DNA of 64,000 nucleotides from Streptomyces sp. NRRL S-244. Its GTDB lineage: Bacteria > Actinomycetota > Actinomycetes > Streptomycetales > Streptomycetaceae. The position numbers and the translations under genes are program-made. Shown here piece by piece: positions 44,438 through 53,707 of this stretch (positions are counted from its first letter, which is position 1; each line of letters opens with the position of its first letter). Where the stretch lies: assembly GCF_000717915.1 (NCBI RefSeq), contig NZ_JOCX01000014.1, positions 81,109 through 145,108 on the forward strand. The letters run 5' to 3'. The notes below the pieces were generated by a model, which saw nothing but the letters and a program-made list of their open reading frames with translations, was not told where the DNA came from and made no database searches.

Positions 44438-44513
44438 AGCCCGGTTTCGGGAAGGGGCGGGGTGGGGGATGAGCCCGCGCAGCGGCAAACACGACTACCG
44501 AAGGACACGCGAC

Positions 44514-45107
44514 ATGCACCGCGCACTGATCGTCGTCGACGTACAGAACGACTTCTGCGAAGGCGGCAGCCTCGCGGTCGCCGGCGGGGCCGATGTCGCC
44601 GCCGCGATCACCGAGCTGATCGGCCAGGCCACGGCCGGTTACCGGCACGTCGTCGCCAGCCGCGACTGCCACATCGACCCCGGGTCGCACTTCGCCCGCC
44701 CCCCGGCCGAGCCGGACTACGAGACCTCCTGGCCGGTCCACTGCGTCGCCGGGACCGAGGGCGTCGGGTTCCACCCGAACTTCGCCCCCGCCGTCGCCTC
44801 CGGAGCCGTGACCGCCGTCTTCGACAAGGGGGCCTATGAGGCCGCGTACAGCGGGTTCGAGGGGGCCAACGAGAACGGCACCCCGCTCACCCAGTGGCTG
44901 CGGGACCAGCGCGTGAGCGAGGTGGACGTCGTCGGGATCGCCACCGACCACTGCGTGCGGGCCACGGCCCTCGACGCCATACGCGCCGGCTTCACCACCC
45001 GCGTGCTGCTGGACCTGTCGGTCGCCGTGGCCCCCCACACCGCCGCCCGGGCGCTGGAGGAGCTCCGCTCGGCCGGCGTCAAGCTGATCGGCGAGAGCCC
45101 CCGCTAG
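44514..45107 (+). CDS. pncA: Nicotinamidase
   Basis: A 197-residue isochorismatase-fold amidase converting nicotinamide to nicotinate for PncB. The triad is Asp9 (ALIVVDVQNDF), a Lys in VFDKGAYEAAYSGFEG and the Cys of GIATDHCVRAT; metal ligands lie in DCHIDPGSHF. Start at ATG 44514 with AAGGA 8 bases before. Its last codons and stop fall in the first unit of a 17-bp tandem repeat. Confidence 0.94.
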   Translation: MHRALIVVDVQNDFCEGGSLAVAGGADVAAAITELIGQATAGYRHVVASRDCHIDPGSHFARPPAEPDYETSWPVHCVAGTEGVGFHPNFAPAVASGAVTAVFDKGAYEAAYSGFEGANENGTPLTQWLRDQRVSEVDVVGIATDHCVRATALDAIRAGFTTRVLLDLSVAVAPHTAARALEELRSAGVKLIGESPR

Positions 45108-45142
45108 ACGAGAGCCCCCGCTGGACGAGAGCCCCCGCTGGA
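45092..45142. repeat. Three 17-bp tandem repeats overlapping the pncA stop
   Basis: CGAGAGCCCCCGCTAGA at 45092-45108 is followed by two copies reading CGAGAGCCCCCGCTGGA (45109-45125, 45126-45142). The TAG stop exists only in the first unit. Confidence 0.85.
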
Positions 45143-45178
45143 GGGCCGCCGAGGCCCTGCCAGGCCCCGCCGGGCCCT

Positions 45179-45481
45179 CTAGTGCCCCAGCAGGGCCCGG
45201 ATCGGGTGCCAGAGCTCCTGCGCCCGGTCCGGGGCGCCGCGCCAGAGCAGGCCGTCCGGGTGGTGCAGGACGGCCGTGACCTCGTCCGGGGTCGGCGGCT
45301 GTGCGTTGCCGCGCAGGTACACCGCCCGCATGCCGAGGTTCCGCAGCCTGGTCAGGGCGCGGGCCCGGTTCGCGGCGTGCACCAGGACGCGGACGTTCCC
45401 GCCCTCGCCGCAGGGCCGCGGCAGCGTGAGTGCGACCACCACGCTGCCGCCTGGCAATCTGACGAAACCTCCACCGGGCAT
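45179..45481 (-). CDS. Conserved Streptomyces hypothetical protein
   Basis: A 100-residue soluble protein: MPGGGFVRLPGGSVVVALTL, then NVRVLVHAANRARALTRLRNLGMRAVYLRGNAQ and EVTAVLHHPDGLLWRG. The alternation of strands and helices suggests a compact alpha/beta fold. The ATG at 45481 follows GGGGGAG by 9 bases. No function known; located between pncA and a secreted protease. Confidence 0.75.
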   Translation of the reverse strand: MPGGGFVRLPGGSVVVALTLPRPCGEGGNVRVLVHAANRARALTRLRNLGMRAVYLRGNAQPPTPDEVTAVLHHPDGLLWRGAPDRAQELWHPIRALLGH

Positions 45482-45532
45482 GATCTTCAGCTCCCCCGTC
45501 AATAAGAAAAACTCGCACCCGCATCTAAACGC

Positions 45533-45568
45533 GATCGGCCGCCGCCCGCTAGGGGGCGACGGCCGATC
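45533..45568 (-). terminator. Hairpin downstream of the M6 protease gene
   Basis: GATCGGCCG-C-CGCCC (45533-45547) pairs with GGGCG-A-CGGCCGATC (45554-45568) with one mismatch. It lies 27 bases after the protease stop. Confidence 0.7.
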
Positions 45569-45594
45569 ATGTTTTGACCTGCGGGTTTACCGAA

Positions 45595-48006
45595 TTACTT
45601 GGCGGCGGGGCCGACCTCGACCGTCATCTGGAGACCGTCGTACGGCTCCTTCACGATCTTGATCTTGGTGTTGGTGTCAGCGACCTTCACCGAACCGGTC
45701 GGGTTCTCGTCGTAGTAGTACTTGCCCTTGTGGTCGTCGAAGACCAGGTTCGCGGGCTTCGGCTTCAGGAACAGCGACTCACCGTTCTTGTGCAGGGTGA
45801 ACGCGTCCGTCGAGTACGCGCTGAACGTCGCGTCGTACGGCTGGATCTTGTTGCGCAGCAGGGTGCCGTCCGCCCACTTCATCGGCTTGGCGTTGGCGTC
45901 GATCGGGAGGATCAGACCCGAGCCCGGGTGCTGGCTGGTGTTGTTGTCCTTCTGGGACTTGTCCCACAGCCAGATCAGCAGGCCGTCCTGGTACGGGTAG
46001 TGCTCGACCCAGCCCGGCTTGGAGTTGGCCCAGCCGAAGTTGTACGGGCCCACCTTGAGGGTGGAGTCGTACGAGACGTAGCGCCGGTTCTCCGCGATGT
46101 AGTACTGCGGGTACTCCTTGGTGAACCCGGCACCGACGCGGGAGAAGCCCTTGCCGGTCCAGCCGTTGTCGCCGTTCTCGGCGCCGTCGGTGAACAGGGT
46201 CTGGCCGTCCGCGGTGATCGCGAGGGCGTCGGCGGTGAAGCCCTTGCCGCCCGCGCCGCCGTCCGTCTGGTAGCGGAAGCGGAGGTCGATCTTCTTGCCG
46301 GCGTAGGCGTCGAGCGGGAACTTCAGGTCCTGCCAGCCGCCGGAGACGTCGGTCAGACCGGCGTTGCCCGCGGCGTCGGCCGGGATGGCCTTGCCGCCCG
46401 CGGTGCCGTTCAGGACGGTCCAGGTGGCGCCGCCGTCGGTGGACACCTCGGTGTAGAGGTAGTCGTAGTCCTTCTCGATGTCCCACCAGCCCTTGAGGGA
46501 CAGTGCGGCGGAGGACTTGCCGGTCAGGTCGACCGTGCGGGTGAGGGTGTTCTTGAGGTCGTCACCCATGTTGCTCCACCACTGCGAGGAGCCCTCGGCG
46601 GGAGCGACGATGTCGGTCTTGACCTGCTTCTTCGGCAGCTCGACGACCAGCGCCTGCTTGTCCTTGGTGTTGTACTCCGACACACCCAGCTTGTGGGTGG
46701 ACTTCGTCGCGGCCTTGGCCGTGTCGTAGTTCAGCCAGCCCAGCTGGAGCTTGTCCCAGGCGGTCATGTCGCCCGGCATGTCACCTATGGAGTCCTTGCC
46801 CTCGCCGAGCCAGGAGCCGGCCGACATCAGGGACCAGAAACCGACCGAGTTCTCGCCGCCACCGGAGGTGTCGTAGAGGTCCGGCAGACCGAGGTCGTGA
46901 CCGTACTCGTGCGCGAAGACGCCGAGGCCGCCGTTCTCCGGCTGCATCGTGTAGTCGCCGACCCAGATGCCCGTGCTGCCGATCTGGGTGCCGCCGGCCT
47001 TGTTGTTCGCCGGGCCGGTCTTGCCCGCGTCGGTGCCGTAGGCGTACCAGCGGTGCGCCCACAGGGCGTTGGTGCCCTGGACACCGCCGCCGGCCGACTC
47101 GTCCTCGCCCGCGTGGACGATCTGGAAGTGGTCGATGTAGCCGTCGGGCTCGTTGAAGTTGCCGTCGCCGTCGAAGTCGTTGCGGTCCCACTGGTCGTAC
47201 TGGGCCAGCGTGGCCTTGATCTCGGCGTCGGTCTTGCCGGCCTTCTTCTGGCCGTCGACCCAGGCGTTGACACCGTCGCGGACGGTGTCCCACACGTTGG
47301 CGCAGTTGGTCTGGCCGCAGTAGTTCGAGCCGTAACGGGCCTCGTTGTTCGGGATCTTGACCCAGTCGGCGACCTGGCCGTCGACCGAGTAGCGACCCGA
47401 GGAGGTCTTCTCGTAGTAGGTCTTCAGCGAGTCCTTGCCCTGGCCGGTACCGAAGTACAGGTCCTGGAAGTAGTCGCGGCTGAAGTCCTTGCGCCAGGCC
47501 GTGCTGTTGTTGTCCTTGCGGTCCGGCTGCGCGATGGTGTTGTGCAGCGGACCGGGGGTGCCGCCGTACTTCGGGACCGCGGGCTTCGGGCCGTCAGGAC
47601 CGTCCGGGTCGAACATGGTCGTGTTGTCGACCTGGTCGCCGAACTCGACGAGGATCGTGAAGATCTTGTCGGTCTTCTCGCGGCCGAGCTCGACGTACTT
47701 CTTGTCGTCGAGCTTGACGACCTTGGAGGCGCCGCGCTGCTCGACGGTCTTCTTGCCGGACAGCACCTGGTCAAGGGCTGCCTCGCGGGCCTGGGCCTGC
47801 TGGTCGCTGAACGGGCCCTTCAGGTTGTGCTGGACCTGCTCCTTGGCGGGAGCGGTCGGGTCCTGGCGGTCCGCGGCGGGCGCGGTCGACGGCGCCTCGG
47901 AAGCCTGGGCGGTGACGAGGAAGGCGCCGGAAGCCGCGGTTGCGGCCAGGGTCACACCGACGGCTGCGGCGCGCAGCGCTCGTCTGCGAGCGGAATTGCT
48001 GGTCAC
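45595..48006 (-). CDS. Secreted M6 (immune inhibitor A) metalloprotease
   Basis: An 803-residue exported zinc protease. Basic Sec signal peptide (SARRRALRAAAVGVTLAATAASGAFLVTAQA), a propeptide, then the M6 domain with HEYGHDLGLPD at about 366-376 (two His and Asp for zinc, Glu367 catalytic). Further on are a MAM/CUB-like beta region (WDIEKDYDYLYTEVSTDGG) and a C-terminal immune-inhibitor-like domain. GTG at 48006 is chosen because it gives the signal peptide. Such proteases degrade extracellular proteins in development or nutrition. Monocistronic. Confidence 0.92.
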   Translation of the reverse strand: MTSNSARRRALRAAAVGVTLAATAASGAFLVTAQASEAPSTAPAADRQDPTAPAKEQVQHNLKGPFSDQQAQAREAALDQVLSGKKTVEQRGASKVVKLDDKKYVELGREKTDKIFTILVEFGDQVDNTTMFDPDGPDGPKPAVPKYGGTPGPLHNTIAQPDRKDNNSTAWRKDFSRDYFQDLYFGTGQGKDSLKTYYEKTSSGRYSVDGQVADWVKIPNNEARYGSNYCGQTNCANVWDTVRDGVNAWVDGQKKAGKTDAEIKATLAQYDQWDRNDFDGDGNFNEPDGYIDHFQIVHAGEDESAGGGVQGTNALWAHRWYAYGTDAGKTGPANNKAGGTQIGSTGIWVGDYTMQPENGGLGVFAHEYGHDLGLPDLYDTSGGGENSVGFWSLMSAGSWLGEGKDSIGDMPGDMTAWDKLQLGWLNYDTAKAATKSTHKLGVSEYNTKDKQALVVELPKKQVKTDIVAPAEGSSQWWSNMGDDLKNTLTRTVDLTGKSSAALSLKGWWDIEKDYDYLYTEVSTDGGATWTVLNGTAGGKAIPADAAGNAGLTDVSGGWQDLKFPLDAYAGKKIDLRFRYQTDGGAGGKGFTADALAITADGQTLFTDGAENGDNGWTGKGFSRVGAGFTKEYPQYYIAENRRYVSYDSTLKVGPYNFGWANSKPGWVEHYPYQDGLLIWLWDKSQKDNNTSQHPGSGLILPIDANAKPMKWADGTLLRNKIQPYDATFSAYSTDAFTLHKNGESLFLKPKPANLVFDDHKGKYYYDENPTGSVKVADTNTKIKIVKEPYDGLQMTVEVGPAAK

Positions 48007-48390
48007 TTGATGTCGTTCCCCTCCCGCGGCCGCGACACAGGTCGGAACATCTCCGTTGGAGTGGGGGGTTCCGCGCGGCGCGCGTCTCAAGTGACGACAT
48101 TTGACCGGAGAGTCGAGGGAAAAGACAGACCTTGACTTGTTCCTTACAACTGCACTATGCGGTCAGGCAGTTCCGGTATACGGACGTTCCTCTGCCAGAC
48201 GGGACGAAGGCCGCGTCCCGGCCCCGCCGTGTGACGGGGGAATGATCCCGTACGCCCCCCGTGCGCCGGGCACCGTGGGTTAGGTCACGCTTACTGGCGG
48301 TTCCGCTCGGGAATCCCCCGACGTAGAGTCGCCTGACGCGCGACCCAGTTGAGCAGACTCCCCCTCCCCGCCTTGAGGACGGATACCGCC
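48007..48390. other. 384-base divergent promoter region, no gene
   Basis: This space separates the M6 protease start from a divergent small membrane gene. It is locally AT-richer at 48120-48165 (TTGTTCCTTACAACTGCACTATG), the likely promoter zone of the protease, but I cannot fix -35/-10 boxes. No RNA gene or strong repeat is seen. Confidence 0.6.
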
Positions 48391-48789
48391 ATGCCGCGTC
48401 CGACCGCCGCCCAGTTGTTCTACGGGTCCGCCACCGTCGTCGTGTCGACCATCGCCATGCTCCTGCTCTCGCAGACGAGCACGGGAGGCGGGATCGCCGT
48501 CATCACCACCGCCGCACTGGCCCTCGGACTGCTCGTCGCGCTCACCGCGGCCAGCCCCCGCCGGCGCGGCCGGCACGCGGCTCCGGCCGGGACGGCCCGA
48601 GCGGCCGCCCGTACCCCCCGCGTTTCCCCCGGTGTTACCGAAATCACTCCCGGGATCGCCCCCGGAATCACCCCCTCCGCCCCCGCCGCCCCCGGGAACG
48701 CGCCCGAGCCGGTCCCCGCGGACGCGGCGGCGGCCGCCCGGGTGCCTGAGCCCCGGACGGCCGCCGTCGAACAGCCGGTGCACCACTGA
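48391..48789 (+). CDS. Small membrane protein with Ala/Pro tail
   Basis: A 132-residue protein with two N-terminal membrane helices (FYGSATVVVSTIAMLLLS and GGIAVITTAALALGLLVALTAA) followed by a basic hinge and a disordered Ala/Pro/Thr-rich tail. ATG at 48391; an upstream ATG at 48349 adds only low-quality sequence. No family recognised. Confidence 0.65.
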   Translation: MPRPTAAQLFYGSATVVVSTIAMLLLSQTSTGGGIAVITTAALALGLLVALTAASPRRRGRHAAPAGTARAAARTPRVSPGVTEITPGIAPGITPSAPAAPGNAPEPVPADAAAAARVPEPRTAAVEQPVHH

Positions 48790-48828
48790 GCCGTATGCGG
48801 CCCCGCCGTACCCCGGTGCGCTCCGCCT

Positions 48829-49569
48829 TTACGCGCTGACCACCACGGTCTTGCCCACCTTGTCGTGAAGGCCTTGCTTGTACGGCTTGTCCACGAGGAT
48901 CGACACGATCAGCACGATCTCCCACAGGCACGGGCAGCAGATGAGCGCCGGCAGCCAGAGCATGGCGGCGCGGCCGAGCGACGCGCCCGACTGCGGGACG
49001 CTGCCGTCGTTGAGCATCGCGACGCGCAGCCCGAGCGCCCGCTTGCCGATGGTCCTGCCGTCCTTCTTGGTGAACCACCAGTCGTAGCCGACGAACAGGA
49101 CGATCGAGATCAGCGTCATCACCAGGCCGCTGCCGCTGTACGACTTGGTGAAGACCTCGCTGACGTCCTCCCCCTTGCTGGTCTCCACGGTGTACCGGTT
49201 CGTGCCGAACGCCAGCTGGATGAGGAACAGCGGCACGAGCACGATGATCACGTCGATGATGCGGGCCCCGAGCCGCTTGCCGAAGTCGGCCAGCGGGGGC
49301 ATGCCGGCGAGCGGGTCGGGCATGCCGTAGCCGCCGCTCCCGCCGTACGGGTCTCCGGGCGGCGGGGGTGGCGGCGGGGGCGGGTATCCGCCGCCACCGC
49401 CCGCACCACCGCCCGTACCGCCGTACGGGCCGCCCGGCGGCGGGGGCGGCGGGCCGCCCGGGGGCCGGTCGTACGGCGAACCGCCCGACGGAGGCGTCGG
49501 TTCCTGGGGCTTCTTGAGGAACGGGTCGTCCTCGGGCGGCTGGCCCGGCGGCGGCTGATCGGTACTCAT
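48829..49569 (-). CDS. RDD-family membrane protein with Pro/Gly-rich head
   Basis: A 246-residue protein. The first 90 residues are Pro/Gly/Tyr repeats (GGPPPPPPGGPYGG). The RDD domain follows: LADFGKRLGARIIDVIIVLVPLFLIQ (Arg and Asp of the RDD name), FVGYDWWFTKKDGRTIGKRALGLRVAM, and GASLGRAAMLWLPALICCPCL. RDD proteins are three-helix membrane proteins, some linked to cation transport. ATG at 49569. It lies downstream of a second RDD gene on the same strand. Confidence 0.87.
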   Translation of the reverse strand: MSTDQPPPGQPPEDDPFLKKPQEPTPPSGGSPYDRPPGGPPPPPPGGPYGGTGGGAGGGGGYPPPPPPPPPGDPYGGSGGYGMPDPLAGMPPLADFGKRLGARIIDVIIVLVPLFLIQLAFGTNRYTVETSKGEDVSEVFTKSYSGSGLVMTLISIVLFVGYDWWFTKKDGRTIGKRALGLRVAMLNDGSVPQSGASLGRAAMLWLPALICCPCLWEIVLIVSILVDKPYKQGLHDKVGKTVVVSA

Positions 49570-49658
49570 GGCCCGAGTCGAACCCGGCTCCGCGAACCCC
49601 GCAACGGGACGGCGTCCGTTCGGGGGAAGGAGTCCGGCACCGGCCCGCGGGCCGGGCG

Positions 49659-51344
49659 TCAGCGGGCCACGTACGTCTTGGCCGCCCGGTCGTGCCAGCC
49701 CCGGCGGCGGGGCCGGTCCCCGAGGCACCAGAGGCTGCCGGGGAGCCCGAGGACCGCGTACACCAGCCAGCGGCGCAGGGCCGCCCCGAACGTGGGCGGG
49801 CGGAGCGTGGCGGCGGACAGCACCCGGATCCCGAGGAGCTTCTTGCCGGGCGTGCGGCCCCAGCGGGCGGTGGGGAGCACCTCGTAGAACACCCCGAAGA
49901 GCAGTACGGCGCCCAGGACGAGGCCGAGGTATCCGGCGATGGTGGTGTCGAACAGCCACACGGTGGTGGTCCGGCCGCTGCCCATGGCGGCGTCGACCTT
50001 GGCCTCCAGGTGGGCGGTGGCCGCGGGGACGAGGGGCCGGGCGACGCCCGCCGCGACCGCGCCGAGCACGAGGGTGTCCAGCGTGCGGGCCACGGCGCGG
50101 CGTACGAGCCCGGCGGGCCGGATGGCCCGCTCCGCCATCCGCTCGAACACGGCCCGCTCGGTGACCCGGGGGACGCCCCGGCCGGCCGCCGGCGCCGGAC
50201 CGGCTTCGAGGCCGGGATCCGCTTCGGCGGGGGCGGCCGCCCGGCGGGGGGCGGGTGCGGAGGCCTGGCCGGCCGGGACGGGCCGCCGGGCCGCCGGGGC
50301 CTGCGCGGCCTGCGGCTCCTCCGGCACGAAGGGGTCGGCCTGCGCCTCGGGCTCGGGCCAGGCAGCGGCGTCACGACGGACCGGAGCCCCCGGGCTCCCG
50401 GGCGCGGGGCGCGCCGCCGGGTCACGGCGTACCGGGGGCTGCGACCACGCGGCGCGGTCCACCGCGGCCTCCGGCTCGGGCCGGGCGGCCGGGTCGCGGC
50501 GGGGCGGGGCCTGCGACCACGGGGCGGGGTCCGAAGGCGCCTCCGGCTCGGGGCGGGTCGCCCGGTCGCGGCGGGGCGGCGCCTCCGGCTCGGGGCGGGC
50601 CATCGGGTCCCAGCCGGCCGGGATCTCCGGCTCCGGGCGGGGTGACGGGTCGCGGCGGAGGGGGGTTTGCGGCCATGACGAGGTGAGGCCGGACGGGCCG
50701 GCGCTGCCGCCGGGGGCGGCGGGCCACTCGGGCTCGACGGGAGCCGGCGCCGGGGCGGGGGCGGCCGGGGAGCGGGCCGACAGGATGCCCACGCTCTCGG
50801 CGGAGCCCCGTACGGCGGCCTGCGCGGGGAACCGCTCCGCGGTACGGGCGAAGGACACCCCGGGCCCGCGCGGGGCCCGTTCGGCCGCCTCCAGCGGCTC
50901 CGGGCGCGGCCCGCGGCCCTGCGAGACCCCCGCCGACGCCGAAAGGGCGGGCGCGTGGCCCCCGTCGGGCTCGGGCTCGGGCTGCGCCGGGCTGCCCCAG
51001 GACACCCGGTGGTCGCGCGGCCCGCCGAAGCCGGACTGGTGCAGGGGATCGGCCTGCCACGAAGCCGCGGGCGCGGCGGGAGCGGCGGGCTCCGGCAGCG
51101 GCTCCGGCCCCGGCTCCGGCTCCGGCTCCGGCAGCGCCTCGGTCACGCCGGTCTCGTCCAGGAACACCGGCCCCGTCTCGTCGGACCGGGCGACGGCAGG
51201 GGCGGGGGCGGCGGCAGGGGCGGGGCGGCTCGTACCCGGAACCCAGTTGAGGCCGTTCCAGTACCGGACGAACCCGGGGATGGACGGATCGGGGTAGTAG
51301 CCCTCGCGGGCCGCGTGCTCGCCGTCACCAGGGGAGGCCGTCAA
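49659..51344 (-). CDS. RDD-family protein with N-terminal DUF2510 and long disordered linker
   Basis: A 561-residue protein. Residues about 10-35 are a DUF2510 motif (REGYYPDPSIPGFVRYWNGLNWVPG). About 350 residues of low-complexity Pro/Glu/Arg repeats follow (RRDPAARPEPEA, repeated), then the RDD domain (PAGLVRRAVARTLDTLVLGAVAAGV, GRTPGKKLLGIRVLSA, WLVYAVLGLPGSLWCL). A TTG at 51344 is the only sensible start upstream of DUF2510. Both features suggest a membrane protein with a long cytoplasmic tether. It precedes the other RDD gene. Confidence 0.83.
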   Translation of the reverse strand: MTASPGDGEHAAREGYYPDPSIPGFVRYWNGLNWVPGTSRPAPAAAPAPAVARSDETGPVFLDETGVTEALPEPEPEPGPEPLPEPAAPAAPAASWQADPLHQSGFGGPRDHRVSWGSPAQPEPEPDGGHAPALSASAGVSQGRGPRPEPLEAAERAPRGPGVSFARTAERFPAQAAVRGSAESVGILSARSPAAPAPAPAPVEPEWPAAPGGSAGPSGLTSSWPQTPLRRDPSPRPEPEIPAGWDPMARPEPEAPPRRDRATRPEPEAPSDPAPWSQAPPRRDPAARPEPEAAVDRAAWSQPPVRRDPAARPAPGSPGAPVRRDAAAWPEPEAQADPFVPEEPQAAQAPAARRPVPAGQASAPAPRRAAAPAEADPGLEAGPAPAAGRGVPRVTERAVFERMAERAIRPAGLVRRAVARTLDTLVLGAVAAGVARPLVPAATAHLEAKVDAAMGSGRTTTVWLFDTTIAGYLGLVLGAVLLFGVFYEVLPTARWGRTPGKKLLGIRVLSAATLRPPTFGAALRRWLVYAVLGLPGSLWCLGDRPRRRGWHDRAAKTYVAR

Positions 51345-51620
51345 TGTCCCCAACTCCGATCGTGGCTTGAGGCTTGTGCAAGGGGAGGACCATAGCCAAG
51401 AACCGTGCCCCGACAGGTCCGGTAACGGGAGAATCCAAGCCTTTGAGCGAACGCCACGCCCTACGGCTGTTTTCGGACACCCGACAGGATCCGGCCAATC
51501 CCCGGTCCGGTGCACGAAGTCGCGTCATACCCGGGCACATCGCTGCTCTCACCGGGTGTGGGGCGCGGACCCGGCCCCACGCCACGAACCGGAGAACCGA
51601 AGAACCGAAGTGAGGCCGCC

Positions 51621-52100
51621 ATGCACCACCCCGTCGTCGAGCGCGAGCTGGAACTCAAGCTGGTCCTGTCCCCCGAGCGCAGCGTCGCCGTCCCGGCCCG
51701 GCTGGTCTACCTGACGGACGACCCGTTCGCCGTGCACATCACCTTCCACACCGGCTCCAGCACCCCGGTCAACTGGACCTTCGCCCGCGAGCTGCTGGTC
51801 GAGGGGGTGTTCCGCCCGTGCGGCCACGGAGACGTCCGGATCTGGCCCACCAAGGTCGACAACAGGGCCGTCCTCTGCATGGCGCTCTCCTCCCCCGACG
51901 GCGACGCCCTGCTGGAGGCCCCGGCCGCCGCCGTGTCGGCGTGGCTGGAGCGCACGCTGCGCGTGGTCCCGCCCGGCACCGAGGCGGATCGGCTGGGCCT
52001 GGACGCCGCGCTGGCGGAGCTGCTCGCGCCGACCCCGGCCGACGACCTGTGGATGCGGGACCCGTGGCCGTCGGACGAGTCGGCGGACGGGGACCTGTGA
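51621..52100 (+). CDS. ssgG: SsgA-like sporulation/cell-division protein, probably SsgG
   Basis: A 159-residue SALP. Family core: LVYLTDDPFAVHITFHT, PVNWTFARELLVEGV, GHGDVRIWP and VLCMALSSPDGDALLEAPAAAVSAWLERTL. SALPs guide septum placement and spore-wall work; SsgG controls where septa form in S. coelicolor. The symbol rests on gene order (RDD genes on one side, FAD oxidase and hppD on the other) and is less certain than the family. ATG at 51621 follows GAGG by 5 bases. Confidence 0.85.
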   Translation: MHHPVVERELELKLVLSPERSVAVPARLVYLTDDPFAVHITFHTGSSTPVNWTFARELLVEGVFRPCGHGDVRIWPTKVDNRAVLCMALSSPDGDALLEAPAAAVSAWLERTLRVVPPGTEADRLGLDAALAELLAPTPADDLWMRDPWPSDESADGDL

Positions 52101-52159
52101 TCATGCGGATCCGCCACCTCCGCCTCGTCCACCCGGCACCCTCCATACCCGGCGTACGG

Positions 52160-53611
52160 TCAGAAGAGCTTTCCGGGGTTGAGCAGGCCGAGCGGGTCGA
52201 AGGCCTGCTTGACCGCCCGCTGCATCTCCAGCCCCACCGGCCCCAGTTCGCGCGCGAGCCACTCCTTCTTGAGGACCCCGACCCCGTGCTCGCCGGTGAT
52301 GGTCCCGCCGAGGGCCAGTCCCAGCGCCATGATCTCGTCGAAGGACTCGCGGGCCCGCCGCGTCTCGTCCCCGTCGGCCGGGTCGAAGCAGACCACCGGG
52401 TGCGTGTTGCCGTCGCCGGCGTGCGCGCAGACCCCGATGAGCAGGTCGTACGCGCGGGCGATGGCGGCCGTCCCGTCCAGCATCTCGGCGAGCCGCGAGC
52501 GCGGTACGCAGACGTCGTCGATCATCGTCGCGGGGCGCAGGGCGTCCAGGGCGGTCAGCGACATCCGGCGCGCCTGGAGCAGAAGTTCGGACTCCGCCTC
52601 GTCCTCGGCGGGGACGACGGCGGTGGCCCCGGCGGCCCGGCACAGCTCCCCCACGGCGGCGAGGCCGTCGGGCGCGTCCGGGGTGTCGAACGCGGCCAGC
52701 AGCAGGGCCTCGGTGGTCTCGGGCAGGCCCTCCCCCAAGCTCTCGGCTTCGCTCGAGCAGGGGGGACCCCCACGCCCGAGCGCGTTGACGGCGCGGACGG
52801 TCGTACGGTCCATCAGTTCCAGCAGCGAGGGCGCGAGCCCGGCCTCCATGACGGCGCAGACGGCCGCGCAGGCGGCCGCGGCCGAGGGGAACTCGGCGGC
52901 CAGCGCGAGCTGCCGGGGCGGCGCGGGGCGCAGGGCGAGTACGGCCTGGACGACGACGCCGAGGCTGCCCTCGGAGCCGACGAACAGCCGGGTGAGGTCG
53001 TATCCGGCGACGCCCTTGGCGGTGCGCCGGCCCGTACGCAGCAGCCGCCCGTCGGCGAGGACCACGTCGAGGCCGAGCACGTACTCGGCGGTGACCCCGT
53101 ACTTGACGCAGCACAGGCCGCCGGACGCGGTGCCGATGTTGCCGCCGATCGTGCACTGCTCCCAGCTGGAGGGGTCCGGCGGGTAGAACAGGCCCCGGTC
53201 GGCGACGGCCCGTGAGAGCACCGCGTTCACGACGCCGGGTTCGACGACGGCGATGCGGTCGACGGTGTTGATCTCCAGGATCCGGTCCATCTTGACGAGG
53301 GAGAGCAGGATGCAGCCGTCGGAGGCGTTGGCCGCGCCCGACAGACCGGTGCGGGCGCCCTGCGGGACGACGGGGATCCGCAGGGCGGTGGCCGTGCGCA
53401 GCACGTGCTGCACCTGTTCGACGGTGCGGGGCAGGACCACGGCCGCCGGGGTGCCGGCGGCGCAGAAGGTGGCCATGTCGGTGGTGTAGGAGGCCGTCAC
53501 CTCGGGGTCGGTGAGGAGGGCCTCGGCCGGGAGCCCCTCCAGGAGGCTCGCGCGCAGACGCGCGGGGAGATCGTGTTCCCCGGCGCCGTCCATGACATCC
53601 ATGACATCCAT
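52160..53611 (-). CDS. FAD-binding oxidase (GlcD/lactate dehydrogenase type)
   Basis: A 483-residue flavoprotein of the VAO family. FAD-binding motifs: VVPQGARTGLSGAANA, WEQCTIGGNIGTASGG, KGVAGYDLTRLFVGSEGSLGV; the C-terminal domain has CAHAGDGNTHP and TGEHGVGVLKKEW. Relatives oxidise glycolate, D-lactate or other 2-hydroxyacids. A stretch of about 15 residues (GGPPCSSEAESLGEG, near 280-295) is encoded by a palindromic repeat and looks inserted. The start lies in a 9-bp repeat: ATG at 53611, 53602 or 53593. Confidence 0.88.
   Translation of the reverse strand: MDVMDVMDGAGEHDLPARLRASLLEGLPAEALLTDPEVTASYTTDMATFCAAGTPAAVVLPRTVEQVQHVLRTATALRIPVVPQGARTGLSGAANASDGCILLSLVKMDRILEINTVDRIAVVEPGVVNAVLSRAVADRGLFYPPDPSSWEQCTIGGNIGTASGGLCCVKYGVTAEYVLGLDVVLADGRLLRTGRRTAKGVAGYDLTRLFVGSEGSLGVVVQAVLALRPAPPRQLALAAEFPSAAAACAAVCAVMEAGLAPSLLELMDRTTVRAVNALGRGGPPCSSEAESLGEGLPETTEALLLAAFDTPDAPDGLAAVGELCRAAGATAVVPAEDEAESELLLQARRMSLTALDALRPATMIDDVCVPRSRLAEMLDGTAAIARAYDLLIGVCAHAGDGNTHPVVCFDPADGDETRRARESFDEIMALGLALGGTITGEHGVGVLKKEWLARELGPVGLEMQRAVKQAFDPLGLLNPGKLF
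52731..52771. repeat. Palindromic repeat lying inside the FAD oxidase gene
   Basis: TCCCCCAAGCTC and GAGCAGGGGG bracket CTCGGCTTCGCTC, forming a hairpin followed by GACCCCC. Elements of this look are common between Streptomyces genes; a cousin (GTCCCCCCCAGCGCAGCGAG) lies at 55290. Here the reading frame stays open through it. Confidence 0.7.
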
Positions 53612-53707
53612 GAGCCCAGCGTGGCACCGGGGGCCATCGGTGTGAACACGGCCGCGACGGGCTTCGGACACCTCGGCGAACTCTTCATATTGACGCACAG
53701 TGACCCC

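Noticed and set aside
45092..45142. Short CRISPR-like repeats
   Set aside because: The 17-bp units are contiguous with no spacers; no cas genes exist in the window. The same holds for the other tandem tracts.
45574..48135. Very long plus-strand frame opposite the M6 protease
   Set aside because: Val/Leu/Arg/Gly-rich product with no domain; it arises from the codon bias of the real gene on the minus strand.
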